35,622 bases of DNA from assembly GCA_964511535.1 (NCBI GenBank), contig CAZEFW010000095.1, positions 1 through 35,622 on the forward strand, given 5' to 3'. The first letter of the stretch is position 1; each line of letters starts with the position of its first letter. A program made the position numbers and the translations under genes. This document shows positions 27,202 through 35,143 of this stretch, in pieces. A model generated the notes under the pieces. The model made no database searches. It was not told where the DNA came from and saw only the letters and a list, made by a program, of their open reading frames with translations. The DNA comes from CAZCFB01 sp964511535 (GTDB lineage Bacteria; Myxococcota_A; Polyangia; GCA-2747355; CAZCFB01).

Positions 27202-28434
27202 TCAGCCCACCATCTCGTTCATCTCCAGGATCGGCATCAGGATCGAAAACACGATGAAGCCGACAACGCCGCCCATGGAGAGGATCAGCAGCGGCTCCAT
27301 CAGGGTGGTCAGCCGGCTCAGCTTCAGCTCCACCTCGGTCTCGTAGGCCTGGGCCACGTTCTCCAGCATCTCCTCCAGGTGCCCGGACCGCTCGCCCACG
27401 GCGATCATGCGGGTGACCAGGGGCGGGAAGTGGCCGCTCTTCTCCAGCGGCGCGGCGATGCTCTCGCCCTCGCGGATCGCCACCCGCGCCTCGTCCACCA
27501 CACGGATCAGCACCTCGTTGCCCAGCAGGAACTTGACGATCTCCAGCGCCTGGAGCAGGGGCACGCCGCCGTGCAGCAGGGTGCCGAGGATGCGCGCGAA
27601 GCGCCCCACCGCGATCATGCGCACCAGGGGCCCAACCAGCCACAGCCGCAGCAGGAACGCGTCCCACACCGGCTTGCCCTTCTCGCTCTTCTTCCAGCGG
27701 CGGAAGCCCCACCAGCCCAGGCCGCTCAGGATGATGATCAACCACCAGTAGGAGCCGGTGATGCCGCTGAGCCACACCAGCAGCTGGGTGTTCCAGGGCA
27801 GCGCGCGGCCCATGTCGGCGAAGATCTCGGTGATCTTCGGCACCACCACCACCATCAGCATGGCGGTGATGGCGATGCCCACCAGGGCCATGACGATGGG
27901 GTAGACCATGGCCCCCTGCACCTTGCCCTTGAGCTTGACCTGCCCGTCGAGGAAGTCGGCCAGGCGGCCGAGCACATCGTCCAGGTTTCCTGCCGCCTCG
28001 CCGGCGCGCACCATGTTGACGTACAGGTCGCCGAAGATCTTCGGGTGCTCCCCCAGGGCGTCGGCCAGGGAGGTTCCCTCGTTGACCGCGGTGCGCACCT
28101 CGGCCATGCACCGCTTGAGCCGGTCGCTGGTGGCCTGCTCCATGAGCGCGCCCAGGGACTCGGCCAGGGGGATGCCCGCGCGGATCAGGGTGGCGAGCTG
28201 GCGCGTGACCACCGCCACGTCCTGGGGCCGCACGCGGTCGAACATGCCCTTGACGTCCACCTCGCGGCTCAAGCCCTTGCCGCTGACGACGCGCTCGCGC
28301 TCCTCGGAGATGTCGGTGACGAGGATCCCCTCCTTGCGCAGCTGCTGCCGCAGCACCCGGGGGCTCTCGGCGTCCTTGACCCCGGAGGCCGTCTTGCCGC
28401 GGGCGTCGACGCCCTTGTACGCGAATACCGGCAT
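27202..28434 (-). CDS. gspF: T2SS inner-membrane platform protein GspF
   Basis: 410 residues. Opens MPVFAYKGVDARGKTASG, typical of GspF. Two T2SSF helical domains (about 75-200 and 275-395) with FTRQLATLIRAGIPLAESL-like and FARILGTLLHGGVPLLQAL-like repeats, and three transmembrane segments (about 170, 225 and 380). Motifs ALVGIAITAMLMVVVVPKI and GVVGFIVFSILMPI mark the membrane parts. GspF couples GspE to pseudopilus assembly. Its ATG 28434 has no strong ribosome site, as the upstream 292 bp is taken up by repeats. Confidence 0.93.
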   Translation of the reverse strand: MPVFAYKGVDARGKTASGVKDAESPRVLRQQLRKEGILVTDISEERERVVSGKGLSREVDVKGMFDRVRPQDVAVVTRQLATLIRAGIPLAESLGALMEQATSDRLKRCMAEVRTAVNEGTSLADALGEHPKIFGDLYVNMVRAGEAAGNLDDVLGRLADFLDGQVKLKGKVQGAMVYPIVMALVGIAITAMLMVVVVPKITEIFADMGRALPWNTQLLVWLSGITGSYWWLIIILSGLGWWGFRRWKKSEKGKPVWDAFLLRLWLVGPLVRMIAVGRFARILGTLLHGGVPLLQALEIVKFLLGNEVLIRVVDEARVAIREGESIAAPLEKSGHFPPLVTRMIAVGERSGHLEEMLENVAQAYETEVELKLSRLTTLMEPLLILSMGGVVGFIVFSILMPILEMNEMVG

Positions 28435-28463
28435 CAGGCCTCGCCTCCTGGCGTCGGCTCGGC

Positions 28464-28654
28464 GGCTTGAGGCTTGAGGCTTGAGGCTTGAGGTTGGCTC
28501 GCTTCGCTCGCGGCTTGAGGCTTAAGGTTTGAGGCTTGAGGGTGGATTGCCTGGCTCGCGTCGCTCGCGGCTTGAGGCTTTAGGCTTGAGGCTTGAGGGT
28601 AAATGGCTATTGGGAGGCACTTGGCCTCAAGTCTCAAGTCCCGAGCCTCAAGCC
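28464..28654. repeat. Composite heptamer array inside the T2SS operon (three direct quartets plus one inverted)
   Basis: Four blocks of four heptamers. A (28464-28491) is GGCTTGA four times. B (28512-28539) is GGCTTGA, GGCTTAA, GGTTTGA, GGCTTGA. C (28569-28596) is GGCTTGA, GGCTTTA, GGCTTGA, GGCTTGA. D (28627-28654) is the inverse: TCAAGTC, TCAAGTC, CCGAGCC, TCAAGCC. A and B are each followed by GGCTCGC(T/G)TCGCTCGC (about 28495-28511 and 28552-28568). D can pair with A, B or C over 28 bp. The array takes up most of the 292 bp between the gspE stop and the gspF start; I see no gene here. Confidence 0.9.
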
Positions 28655-28726
28655 TTCGTTGGTCGCACGCGGGCGCAACGCGCGACGCAGCGCGGCTGTG
28701 CGATACGAATGCGGTCCGACCCACGA

Positions 28727-30463
28727 TCATCCTGCGTCCTCCGCGGTGACTCGCATCACCTCTTCGATGGTGGTCCAGCCGGCGATCACCTTCTGGGCGC
28801 CGTCCTGGCGCAGGGTGCGCATGCCGGCGTCCACCGCTGCCTGCTTCAGGTTGGAAGCGTCGGTGTTCTTGAGCACCAGGGTCCGCAGCTCGTCGTCCAC
28901 CATGAGCAGCTCGAAGATGCCCGCGCGGCCCGCGTAGCCGGTGTCCATGCAGGCCGGGCACCCCTTGGCCGCGTACACCATGCCGGGCGGCGGCGGCGGG
29001 CGCTCCGGATCCACGAAGCCGTGGTCGTGGCCGCCCTCGGCCGTGAACTCCTCCATGGTGTAGCCCAGGCGCTCCACCTCCTCGGGGGTGGGCGGGCGCA
29101 AGATCTTGCACTCGGGGCAGATCTTGCGCACCAGGCGCTGGGCCAGCAGCCCGATGATGGAGGAGGCCACCAGGAAAGGCTCCACGTCCATCTCCACCAG
29201 GCGGGTGATGCCGCCTGCGGCGTCGTTGGTGTGCACGGTTGAGAAGACCAGGTGACCGGTGAGCGACGCCTGGATGGCGATCTCCGCCGTCTCCAGGTCG
29301 CGAATCTCGCCCACCAGGATGACGTCCGGGTCGTGGCGCAAGAACGACCGCAGGCCCGAGGCGAAGGTGAGCTCGATCTTCGGGTTCACCTGAGTCTGAC
29401 TGATCCCCTCGATCTGGTACTCAACCGGGTCCTCGACGGTGAGGATGTTCTTGTCCGGCTTGTTGATCTTGGACAGCGCCGAATAGAGCGTGGTGGTCTT
29501 GCCGGAGCCGGTGGGGCCGGTGACCAGCAAGATGCCGTGAGGGCGCGCGATGATCTCCGTCATCGCCTGGTAGTGGTCCGGCCCCATGCCGATGGAGTCG
29601 AGGTCCACCATCACCGAGGTGCGGTCGAGCAGGCGGATGGTGATGCGCTCACCCTTGGCCGTGGGGGCCGTGGCGACGCGCATGTCGATGTCCTTGCCCG
29701 CGATGCGGCGGCGGATGCGGCCGTCCTGGGGCAGGCGCTTCTCGGCGATGTTCAGCCCGGCCATGATCTTGACGCGAGCGGTGATGGAGGCGGCGTAGTT
29801 GCGGTGCGCCCGGCGGGCCTCGTAGAGCACGCCGTCGATGCGGTAGCGCACGATGATGTCGCGCTCGCCCGGCTCGATGTGGATGTCCGACGCGCGCTCC
29901 TTGACCGCCTGGTGGATCAGGCTGTTGACCCAGCGGATGATGGGCGCCTCGTCGGTGACATCGATGATGTCGACCAGCTCCTCGGAGTCGCCCTTGTATT
30001 CGTCGTTCTCCTCCAGGTCCACGGCGCTGGTGCGCTTGGAGTAGACCTTGTTGATCAGGTCGAGCACCTGCTCCTCGCCGGCCAGCACCGGGGTCACCTC
30101 GGTCCCGAGCAGGGTGCGCAGGTCGTCCAGGGCGTGGACCTGGCGCGGGTCGGCCAGCACCACGCGCACCGCGCCGTTTTCACGGTGGTACGGCATCACC
30201 ATGTGGGCCTTGGCGTAGTTGATGGGCACGTCGTCCAGCAGGTCGCCGTCCACCTCCTCCGGGTTCGGCTTGGTGAGGAATTCCAGGCCGAGCTGCATGG
30301 CCTGGGCGCGGGCGAGGCTCTCCTCGGCCACCAGCTTGTTCTTGGTCAGGATATCCACGAGCATGCCGCCCTCGAGTTTCTGGCTCTCGAGGGCCTGCTC
30401 GAGCTGCTCGCGCGTCAGGGCGCCGTCCCTTAACAGGATGGAGGTGAGCTCGGTCTCGTCCAT
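28727..30463 (-). CDS. gspE: T2SS ATPase GspE
   Basis: 578 residues from ATG 30463, with AGGGAG 8 bp upstream; a longer frame into gspD was rejected. N-terminal N1E/N2E domain (about 1-150), then the C-terminal RecA-like ATPase. Walker A is GPTGSGKT (316-323), the Asp box LTVEDPVEY (341-349), Walker B VILVGEIRD (381-389), and the His box LVFSTVHTND. The zinc-binding tetracysteine is present as CPEC (449-452) and CPAC (502-505). The loop between them is about 50 residues and Pro-rich (PERPPPPPG). GspE is the cytoplasmic motor that drives pseudopilus growth. 19 bp separate it from the gspD stop. Confidence 0.95.
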   Translation of the reverse strand: MDETELTSILLRDGALTREQLEQALESQKLEGGMLVDILTKNKLVAEESLARAQAMQLGLEFLTKPNPEEVDGDLLDDVPINYAKAHMVMPYHRENGAVRVVLADPRQVHALDDLRTLLGTEVTPVLAGEEQVLDLINKVYSKRTSAVDLEENDEYKGDSEELVDIIDVTDEAPIIRWVNSLIHQAVKERASDIHIEPGERDIIVRYRIDGVLYEARRAHRNYAASITARVKIMAGLNIAEKRLPQDGRIRRRIAGKDIDMRVATAPTAKGERITIRLLDRTSVMVDLDSIGMGPDHYQAMTEIIARPHGILLVTGPTGSGKTTTLYSALSKINKPDKNILTVEDPVEYQIEGISQTQVNPKIELTFASGLRSFLRHDPDVILVGEIRDLETAEIAIQASLTGHLVFSTVHTNDAAGGITRLVEMDVEPFLVASSIIGLLAQRLVRKICPECKILRPPTPEEVERLGYTMEEFTAEGGHDHGFVDPERPPPPPGMVYAAKGCPACMDTGYAGRAGIFELLMVDDELRTLVLKNTDASNLKQAAVDAGMRTLRQDGAQKVIAGWTTIEEVMRVTAEDAG

Positions 30464-30482
30464 GCCTCGTCTCCCTGGCTCC

Positions 30483-32990
30483 CTAGCGAACCCGCCGAAC
30501 GGGGCGGGCGCGGTTCTCGAGCCGCGGCCGCGGCGGCTCGCGCATCTCCGACGACGGCCGCACCACGCCGCCGGGGCGCCGGGGCCCACCCTTGATCGGG
30601 GTGACCGTCATGCCGGTGGGCATCTTGATCGGCTTGACGGTGTCCACCGCCTCCGACGCCTTGCGCGCGTCCTCCAGCAGCTTGGCCTCGGCCTCGGCGG
30701 CGGTGGCCACGCGGTTGATCTCCGACAGCAGCCCGCGCTTGTGGCGGAAGTCCACGTCGCTGGTGATCTCCACATGCTTGAACGAGGTGAAGCGCTCGAT
30801 GAACTCGCGCCGCTCCTCCAGCTTCTTCTTGAGGATGCGCCGCAGGTCGGTCTGGTCCCGGATGATGTAGGGGGTCAGCACGATGAGCAGGTTCGTCTTC
30901 TCGGTGATCTTCTTCTTCTGCTTGAACAGGTAGCCGAGGATCGGGATGTCGCCCAGGATCGGCACCTTGCTCACGGTGTTGCGGATGCGGTTGCTCATCA
31001 GGCCGCCGATGACCACCGTCTGCTGGTCGCGCACCACCACCACCGTCTTGGCCGAGCGCTTGGAGGTGGCCGGGCCCATGCCGTTGAAGTTCTGGGAGAT
31101 GATGTCCGAGGTCTCCTGCTCCAGCTCCAGGCGCACCATCTCGCTCTCGTTGACGTGGGGGGTGATCTTCATCTTGAGCGCCACGTCCTGGCGCTGCACT
31201 GACACACCGGGCAGGAAGCTGGCCAGGGCGCCGGCCTGCCCGCCCGCCTGGCCCGCCTGGCCGGCCAGGCCGCCGAAGCCGCCGCCCATGAAGCTGCCCT
31301 GGAACGGCAGGTTCTGGCCCACGGTGATCTCCGCCTTCTCGTTGTCGGTGGTGAGGATGTGCGGGGTGGACAGGGTGTTGACGTCGCTGTTGTTCTGCAG
31401 CGCCTGGAACATGACGCCGAAGGCCGGGATGTCCTGGCCCACGCCCAGCAGGGTGCCGGAGCCGTCGATCTCGGAGCCGCGCACGCCCACGGCGAGGCCC
31501 ATCATGGACAGCGGGTTGATCAACAGCGAGTTCCAGTCCGAGTGCTCCACACCGCCGAAGATCATCGACTGGGAGTCGCCCTCCCCTGCGATGCCGCCGC
31601 CGTGGTAGGCGAAGCCGACCTTGCGGTTGCGGTCCATGCTGATCTCCAGGATGGAGGCCTCGATGAACACCTGGCGGCGCGGGATGTCCAGCTTCTTGAT
31701 GACCGAGCGCAGGTTCAGGTAGTCCTTGGCCGTGGCCACGATGACCAGGGAGTTTGTGGGCTTGTCAGCGCTGATCTTGACGTCCCCCTCGAACAGGGTG
31801 GCTGCCTGGGCGCTGGCAGCGCCGCGGCGGGGGGCGCGGCGGCGCCCGCGTACGTTGCGGCCGCCGGTGCCGGTGAGCGCGCCGAGGGTGCTGGAGAGCC
31901 CCTCGGCGTCGGCGTTCTCCAGGTAGTAGACATGAATCTTCTGCGTGGCGGCGTCCTCCTCCACGTCGAGCTTCTTGATCAGCGAGGCGATGCGGTTGAA
32001 CGACGCGGTGGTGGCCACGATAATCAGCGAGTTGGACGCAGTGTCGGAGACGATCTTGGACGCCTTGATCTTGCTGGCGTCCTGGTTGTGGCGCTGGCCG
32101 GGGCGGCGGATCTGCACGCGCTGGGCGCCCTGGGCGGCGAACAGCTGGGACAGGATCTTGTTGACCTCCTGGGGGTCGGCGTACTTGAGCCGGACGACCC
32201 AGATCTTTTCGCCCTCGGTCTCGATGTCCAGCTCCTTGACCAGGTAGAGCATGCGCCGGATGTTGTAGGCGTTGTCGGTGATGATCAGCGAGTTGCTCGC
32301 CTTGTAGGCGGTGACATCGCCGTTACGGGACTTGAGCTTGTTGAGCACCAGCAGCAGCTCGTTGACGTCCACGTTCTTGACCTCGACGATCTGGGTGATC
32401 ACCTGGTCGGTGTTGGGCACGCGCTTGCGGTACTTGTCGCCGTAGGTCTTGATCGGCCCCTGGATGGCCCAGTTGCCCTGGACGATCTTCAGGTACTTTC
32501 CGGCCGGCACCACGGTGAGCCCCATGACGTCCAGGGCCGAGAGGAACGCCTGGTACGCCTCGCCCGGGGTGACCTTGTTGGGGGTGATGATGGTCACCTT
32601 CTGGGCGCGCAGGGTGTCGGACAGCAGGAAGCGCCGGCAGGTCCACTTGCTGATCAGCTCCACCAGGTCGGCCAGCTCGCTGCTCGGCTTCAGGGTGAAG
32701 CGGAACTTCTTGCCCCGTGGGATGCGGCCGATGCACTCGTTGAACTCCAGGTCCGTGGGGTTCTTGAGCGCGGAGTCGCCGGACGCTGACGCACTGGCAG
32801 AGCTGTCCCCCAGCCGGCCGGAGGACTTCTTTTCGGCCTCGGCGGAGGTGGACTTGCGGCCCGATCGCTCGGGATCGCCAGTCCTGCGCTGGGCGTCGGC
32901 CTCCCCTGGCAACAGCAGGAGGGCAAGCAGGAGGGCCGCGGCCGAGATGAGCCGGGGCCGAAAGGATGAATTTGAGCGGCGTTGGTTCAT
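30483..32990 (-). CDS. gspD: T2SS outer-membrane secretin GspD
   Basis: 835 residues from ATG 32990, with AGGG about 9 bp upstream. Signal peptide ending near GEADA (33). A Ser/Ala-rich linker (40-80) leads to N0 (about 97-172), N1 (198-262), N2 (263-345), N3 (352-437) and the secretin channel domain (438-712) with its signature VPILGDIPILGYLFK (676-690). A Gly/Gln/Ala-rich insert (about 566-592, GGGFGGLAGQAGQAGG) lies in the gate region. N3 has a basic loop (GRRRAPRRG). The C-terminal tail (713-835) has a helical S-domain-like part and an Arg/Pro-rich end. Forms the channel across the outer membrane. First gene of the T2SS operon. Confidence 0.95.
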   Translation of the reverse strand: MNQRRSNSSFRPRLISAAALLLALLLLPGEADAQRRTGDPERSGRKSTSAEAEKKSSGRLGDSSASASASGDSALKNPTDLEFNECIGRIPRGKKFRFTLKPSSELADLVELISKWTCRRFLLSDTLRAQKVTIITPNKVTPGEAYQAFLSALDVMGLTVVPAGKYLKIVQGNWAIQGPIKTYGDKYRKRVPNTDQVITQIVEVKNVDVNELLLVLNKLKSRNGDVTAYKASNSLIITDNAYNIRRMLYLVKELDIETEGEKIWVVRLKYADPQEVNKILSQLFAAQGAQRVQIRRPGQRHNQDASKIKASKIVSDTASNSLIIVATTASFNRIASLIKKLDVEEDAATQKIHVYYLENADAEGLSSTLGALTGTGGRNVRGRRRAPRRGAASAQAATLFEGDVKISADKPTNSLVIVATAKDYLNLRSVIKKLDIPRRQVFIEASILEISMDRNRKVGFAYHGGGIAGEGDSQSMIFGGVEHSDWNSLLINPLSMMGLAVGVRGSEIDGSGTLLGVGQDIPAFGVMFQALQNNSDVNTLSTPHILTTDNEKAEITVGQNLPFQGSFMGGGFGGLAGQAGQAGGQAGALASFLPGVSVQRQDVALKMKITPHVNESEMVRLELEQETSDIISQNFNGMGPATSKRSAKTVVVVRDQQTVVIGGLMSNRIRNTVSKVPILGDIPILGYLFKQKKKITEKTNLLIVLTPYIIRDQTDLRRILKKKLEERREFIERFTSFKHVEITSDVDFRHKRGLLSEINRVATAAEAEAKLLEDARKASEAVDTVKPIKMPTGMTVTPIKGGPRRPGGVVRPSSEMREPPRPRLENRARPVRRVR

Positions 32991-33033
32991 GCGGGATACC
33001 CTGTTATGGCGAGCAGTCACTTGCACGGGCAGT

Positions 33034-33062
33034 GTTAGAGCAAACTCGATGCCAACTGTCAA
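33034..33062 (-). promoter_or_regulatory. Sigma70-like promoter of the T2SS operon
   Basis: On the minus strand a perfect TTGACA (33062-33057) and TCTAAC (33039-33034) are 17 bp apart. A start near 33027 gives a leader of about 37 nt to the gspD ATG at 32990, with AGGG properly placed. It is the best promoter match in the window. The -35 lies in CGGTTGACAGTTG, shared with the candidate promoter at 11813-11840. Confidence 0.65.
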
Positions 33063-33213
33063 CCGCGTAATGTGCTGAAATTATTGGCCCGAAATGGCCG
33101 CGGAGGGCCGTATCCGGGACAAAATGACAAACCCGCCGCTCAGGGCCGATCTGCAGTGACAAATTGGCAACCGGACTGCCACCCCGGGTGGGGGTGGGGA
33201 TCTGCAGTTGCGG

Positions 33214-33241
33214 TCGGGAGTCGGGAGTCCGGAGTTGGGAG
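33214..33241. repeat. Heptamer quartet (TCGGGAG family)
   Basis: Four units: TCGGGAG, TCGGGAG, TCCGGAG, TTGGGAG. It directly abuts the stop of the propeller lipoprotein gene at 33242. The remainder of the 251-bp gap to gspD (32991-33241) holds the T2SS promoter and two copies of GATCTGCAGT (33149-33158, 33199-33208), no gene. Confidence 0.75.
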
Positions 33242-34666
33242 TCAGGGGGCGGGGTAGGACCAGACGAAGAGCTGGTCGCCCGTGGTCGGGTGGCTCAGGT
33301 GGTGCCCGGCGAGGGTGAAAGCGCTGTCGTATATTCCAGCGACGATGAGGCGCCCGTTGGCGTGGATCATGCCGCCTGTTTTGGGATAGGCGTTCGAGTT
33401 GCCCACCGCGCCGGACCAGAGCAGCTTGCCCTGGAGCGATACCTTCTGGACGTAGAAGCCCCTGTGGTTGCCCACCGCCTTGCCCTGGCAGAGCAGGAAG
33501 TCCTGGCTGTGCTGGAACTGTCCGCTGACGAACATCGCGCCTGCGGCGGACCTCACGATGTGATGTGAGTACAAGTAAGTGCCCTTGTTGAGGCAGTATT
33601 TCCGGGTCCACAGCGCCTTGCCGGAGGGACTCAGCTTGGACAGGTTGCCCGGCGCTGTGAGGAAGCCGTATCCGGCAGGGTCGACAGCGAAGCCGGCCAA
33701 GCTGTCTTTGGCGGAGACCTTGTTCGCCCAGAGGAAGTTGCCAGCCTTGTCCATACTGGCGACGAAGTCGCCGTATGCGACCCAGGATGGGTACCGGTAG
33801 CGGGCGGCGAGAGACATTTTGAACTTTCCGCACTGCGCGAAAGGTGCCGTCACGGGCTCGTTGTAGGATTCGAACCTGAGGCCGCCTCTGATGTAAATCG
33901 AATCAGCCGGGCCCATCGTCACACTGGCCCCGTCCGCAGCGTGCTGGCATGTGGTCGCCCATATGATCTTGCCGGAAGGATTCACCCGGGCGATGAATGG
34001 ATCTCCCAACACTTCGTTTTCAGCCACCTTGAGTGTATTTGTCCCGAGAGTAATTTTGGTGCTAAATGCCCCGCTCACCATGAGATTGTCGGCACTGTCG
34101 AGGGCGATACTCTCCACGTACTCCCGCTCATTTACCGCCCCAGCTGACCAGGCCCACTTGACTTTGCCGGAAGGTTCAAGGGCAGCCAGGAACATATCTT
34201 CTTTGGTGGTCTTTGATGGGTCGTTTGTCTTGAGCGTTACGCTGCCAAACGAGACCGACTCGGTGAAGTCCCCGCCAAGATAGATTGTCCCTTGCTTGCC
34301 AATCGCAATGGCGTGGATATCGCCATAGGAGCCGGCGGGAAATGTCATCAGCTCAATGACTACTCCGGTGGGGCTCAGCTTCAGCACATAGAGGGACCGC
34401 TTTGTGTGCGTGATCTTGAACTTCCCGATGTCGTTTTTGCCCCAGCTGCTGCCAGCGACATAGATGTTGCCGGCCTGGTCCGTGGCGACCGTCGGATAGT
34501 AGAAATGCCCGGGCCCGGCCGAGGTGACGACCCAGCCTGCGCCGGACTTGAATCCCACAGCTGCAGCGTCGGTAGCCACCGCCAGGTCATCTGCGTCAGC
34601 TCCAGCAGGAGGATCTGCGCATGAAGCCAGAACCAATACCACCGCGATAAAAAGCCGCCGCTTCAA
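33242..34666 (-). CDS. Lipoprotein with SBBP-like beta-propeller repeats
   Basis: 474 residues from TTG 34666, with GGGGG 6 bp upstream. Lipobox LASC (Cys16). The mature part is a series of about 50-60-residue repeats of the form 'a.D..gniyvaG.f....' followed by 'k.sp.Gk..W', for example VATDQAGNIYVAGSS, IGKQGTIYLGGDF, LDSADNLMVSGAF and VDPAGYGFLTAPG. These are the SBBP/NHL-like blades of a beta-propeller. Such lipoproteins are abundant in Myxococcota and their function is mostly unknown. Base composition is noticeably less GC-rich than its neighbours, which may mark acquisition or relaxed codon use. It lies on the same strand upstream of gspD, but the gspD promoter and the heptamer block lie between them. 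Confidence 0.8.
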   Translation of the reverse strand: MKRRLFIAVVLVLASCADPPAGADADDLAVATDAAAVGFKSGAGWVVTSAGPGHFYYPTVATDQAGNIYVAGSSWGKNDIGKFKITHTKRSLYVLKLSPTGVVIELMTFPAGSYGDIHAIAIGKQGTIYLGGDFTESVSFGSVTLKTNDPSKTTKEDMFLAALEPSGKVKWAWSAGAVNEREYVESIALDSADNLMVSGAFSTKITLGTNTLKVAENEVLGDPFIARVNPSGKIIWATTCQHAADGASVTMGPADSIYIRGGLRFESYNEPVTAPFAQCGKFKMSLAARYRYPSWVAYGDFVASMDKAGNFLWANKVSAKDSLAGFAVDPAGYGFLTAPGNLSKLSPSGKALWTRKYCLNKGTYLYSHHIVRSAAGAMFVSGQFQHSQDFLLCQGKAVGNHRGFYVQKVSLQGKLLWSGAVGNSNAYPKTGGMIHANGRLIVAGIYDSAFTLAGHHLSHPTTGDQLFVWSYPAP

Positions 34667-35143
34667 GGACTACCCCCGCTGGTGACATGTCCAACAACGA
34701 TGATAGCAGTTTCAGGACTGACCATGATTCCCCTGTGCCCGCTCCGTGCTCGCGCCGCTCGCCCGGTCGCGGCCTGTGGTGGGCGTTTGTGGTCGCTCGG
34801 TCGCTTGGCGGTCTGCTTTCTCGTTGTGCTCGTGTCGACGTTGGCGTGGGGCTGATAGGGCGGAGGTGGGCCTGGACCTTTGGCGTGCTGTCGTTCCCGC
34901 TGCGCCTGGTCGCACCGTTGCCTCGGGCCTGTTGGGCTTGTGGTCAGGCGGGACGCGAAGCGGCCCGGCTGTCCGCAAACCAACAGCAAATGGGCACAAC
35001 GGAACGAGCCACCACAGATGCGCCCCGAGCCACGATAAAGATCACAAACAAACAAAGAAACCGCCGCCCGGGCTCGTGGGCATGTGGGCGGGCGCGAAGC
35101 GGCCGTCCAAGCGCCCAGGGGGCGCGTCATGTCCACAGCCCCA
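34667..35143. other. 477-bp intergenic region with imperfect direct repeat
   Basis: I see no convincing gene. The first half is rich in G and T, the second in C and A, so its strand composition flips near 34975. An imperfect direct repeat joins 34924-34974 and 35069-35108: both have CGGGC, TGTGG, then GCGGG, CGCGAAGCGGCC and GTCC in order. A perfect hairpin GCGCCC-AGG-GGGCGC (35111-35125) lies 18 bp after the HNH gene stop. It lacks a T-tract, so it could be a Rho-dependent end or the edge of an element. Confidence 0.5.

Noticed and set aside
27137..28111. Long upstream extension of the gspG frame
   Set aside because: It is a shadow frame within gspF; the ATG at 27136 has a strong GGAGG and a proper prepilin leader.
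28464..28654. CRISPR-like array
   Set aside because: The repeat unit is 7 bp with direct tandem copies, there are no unique spacers of constant length and no cas genes in the window.
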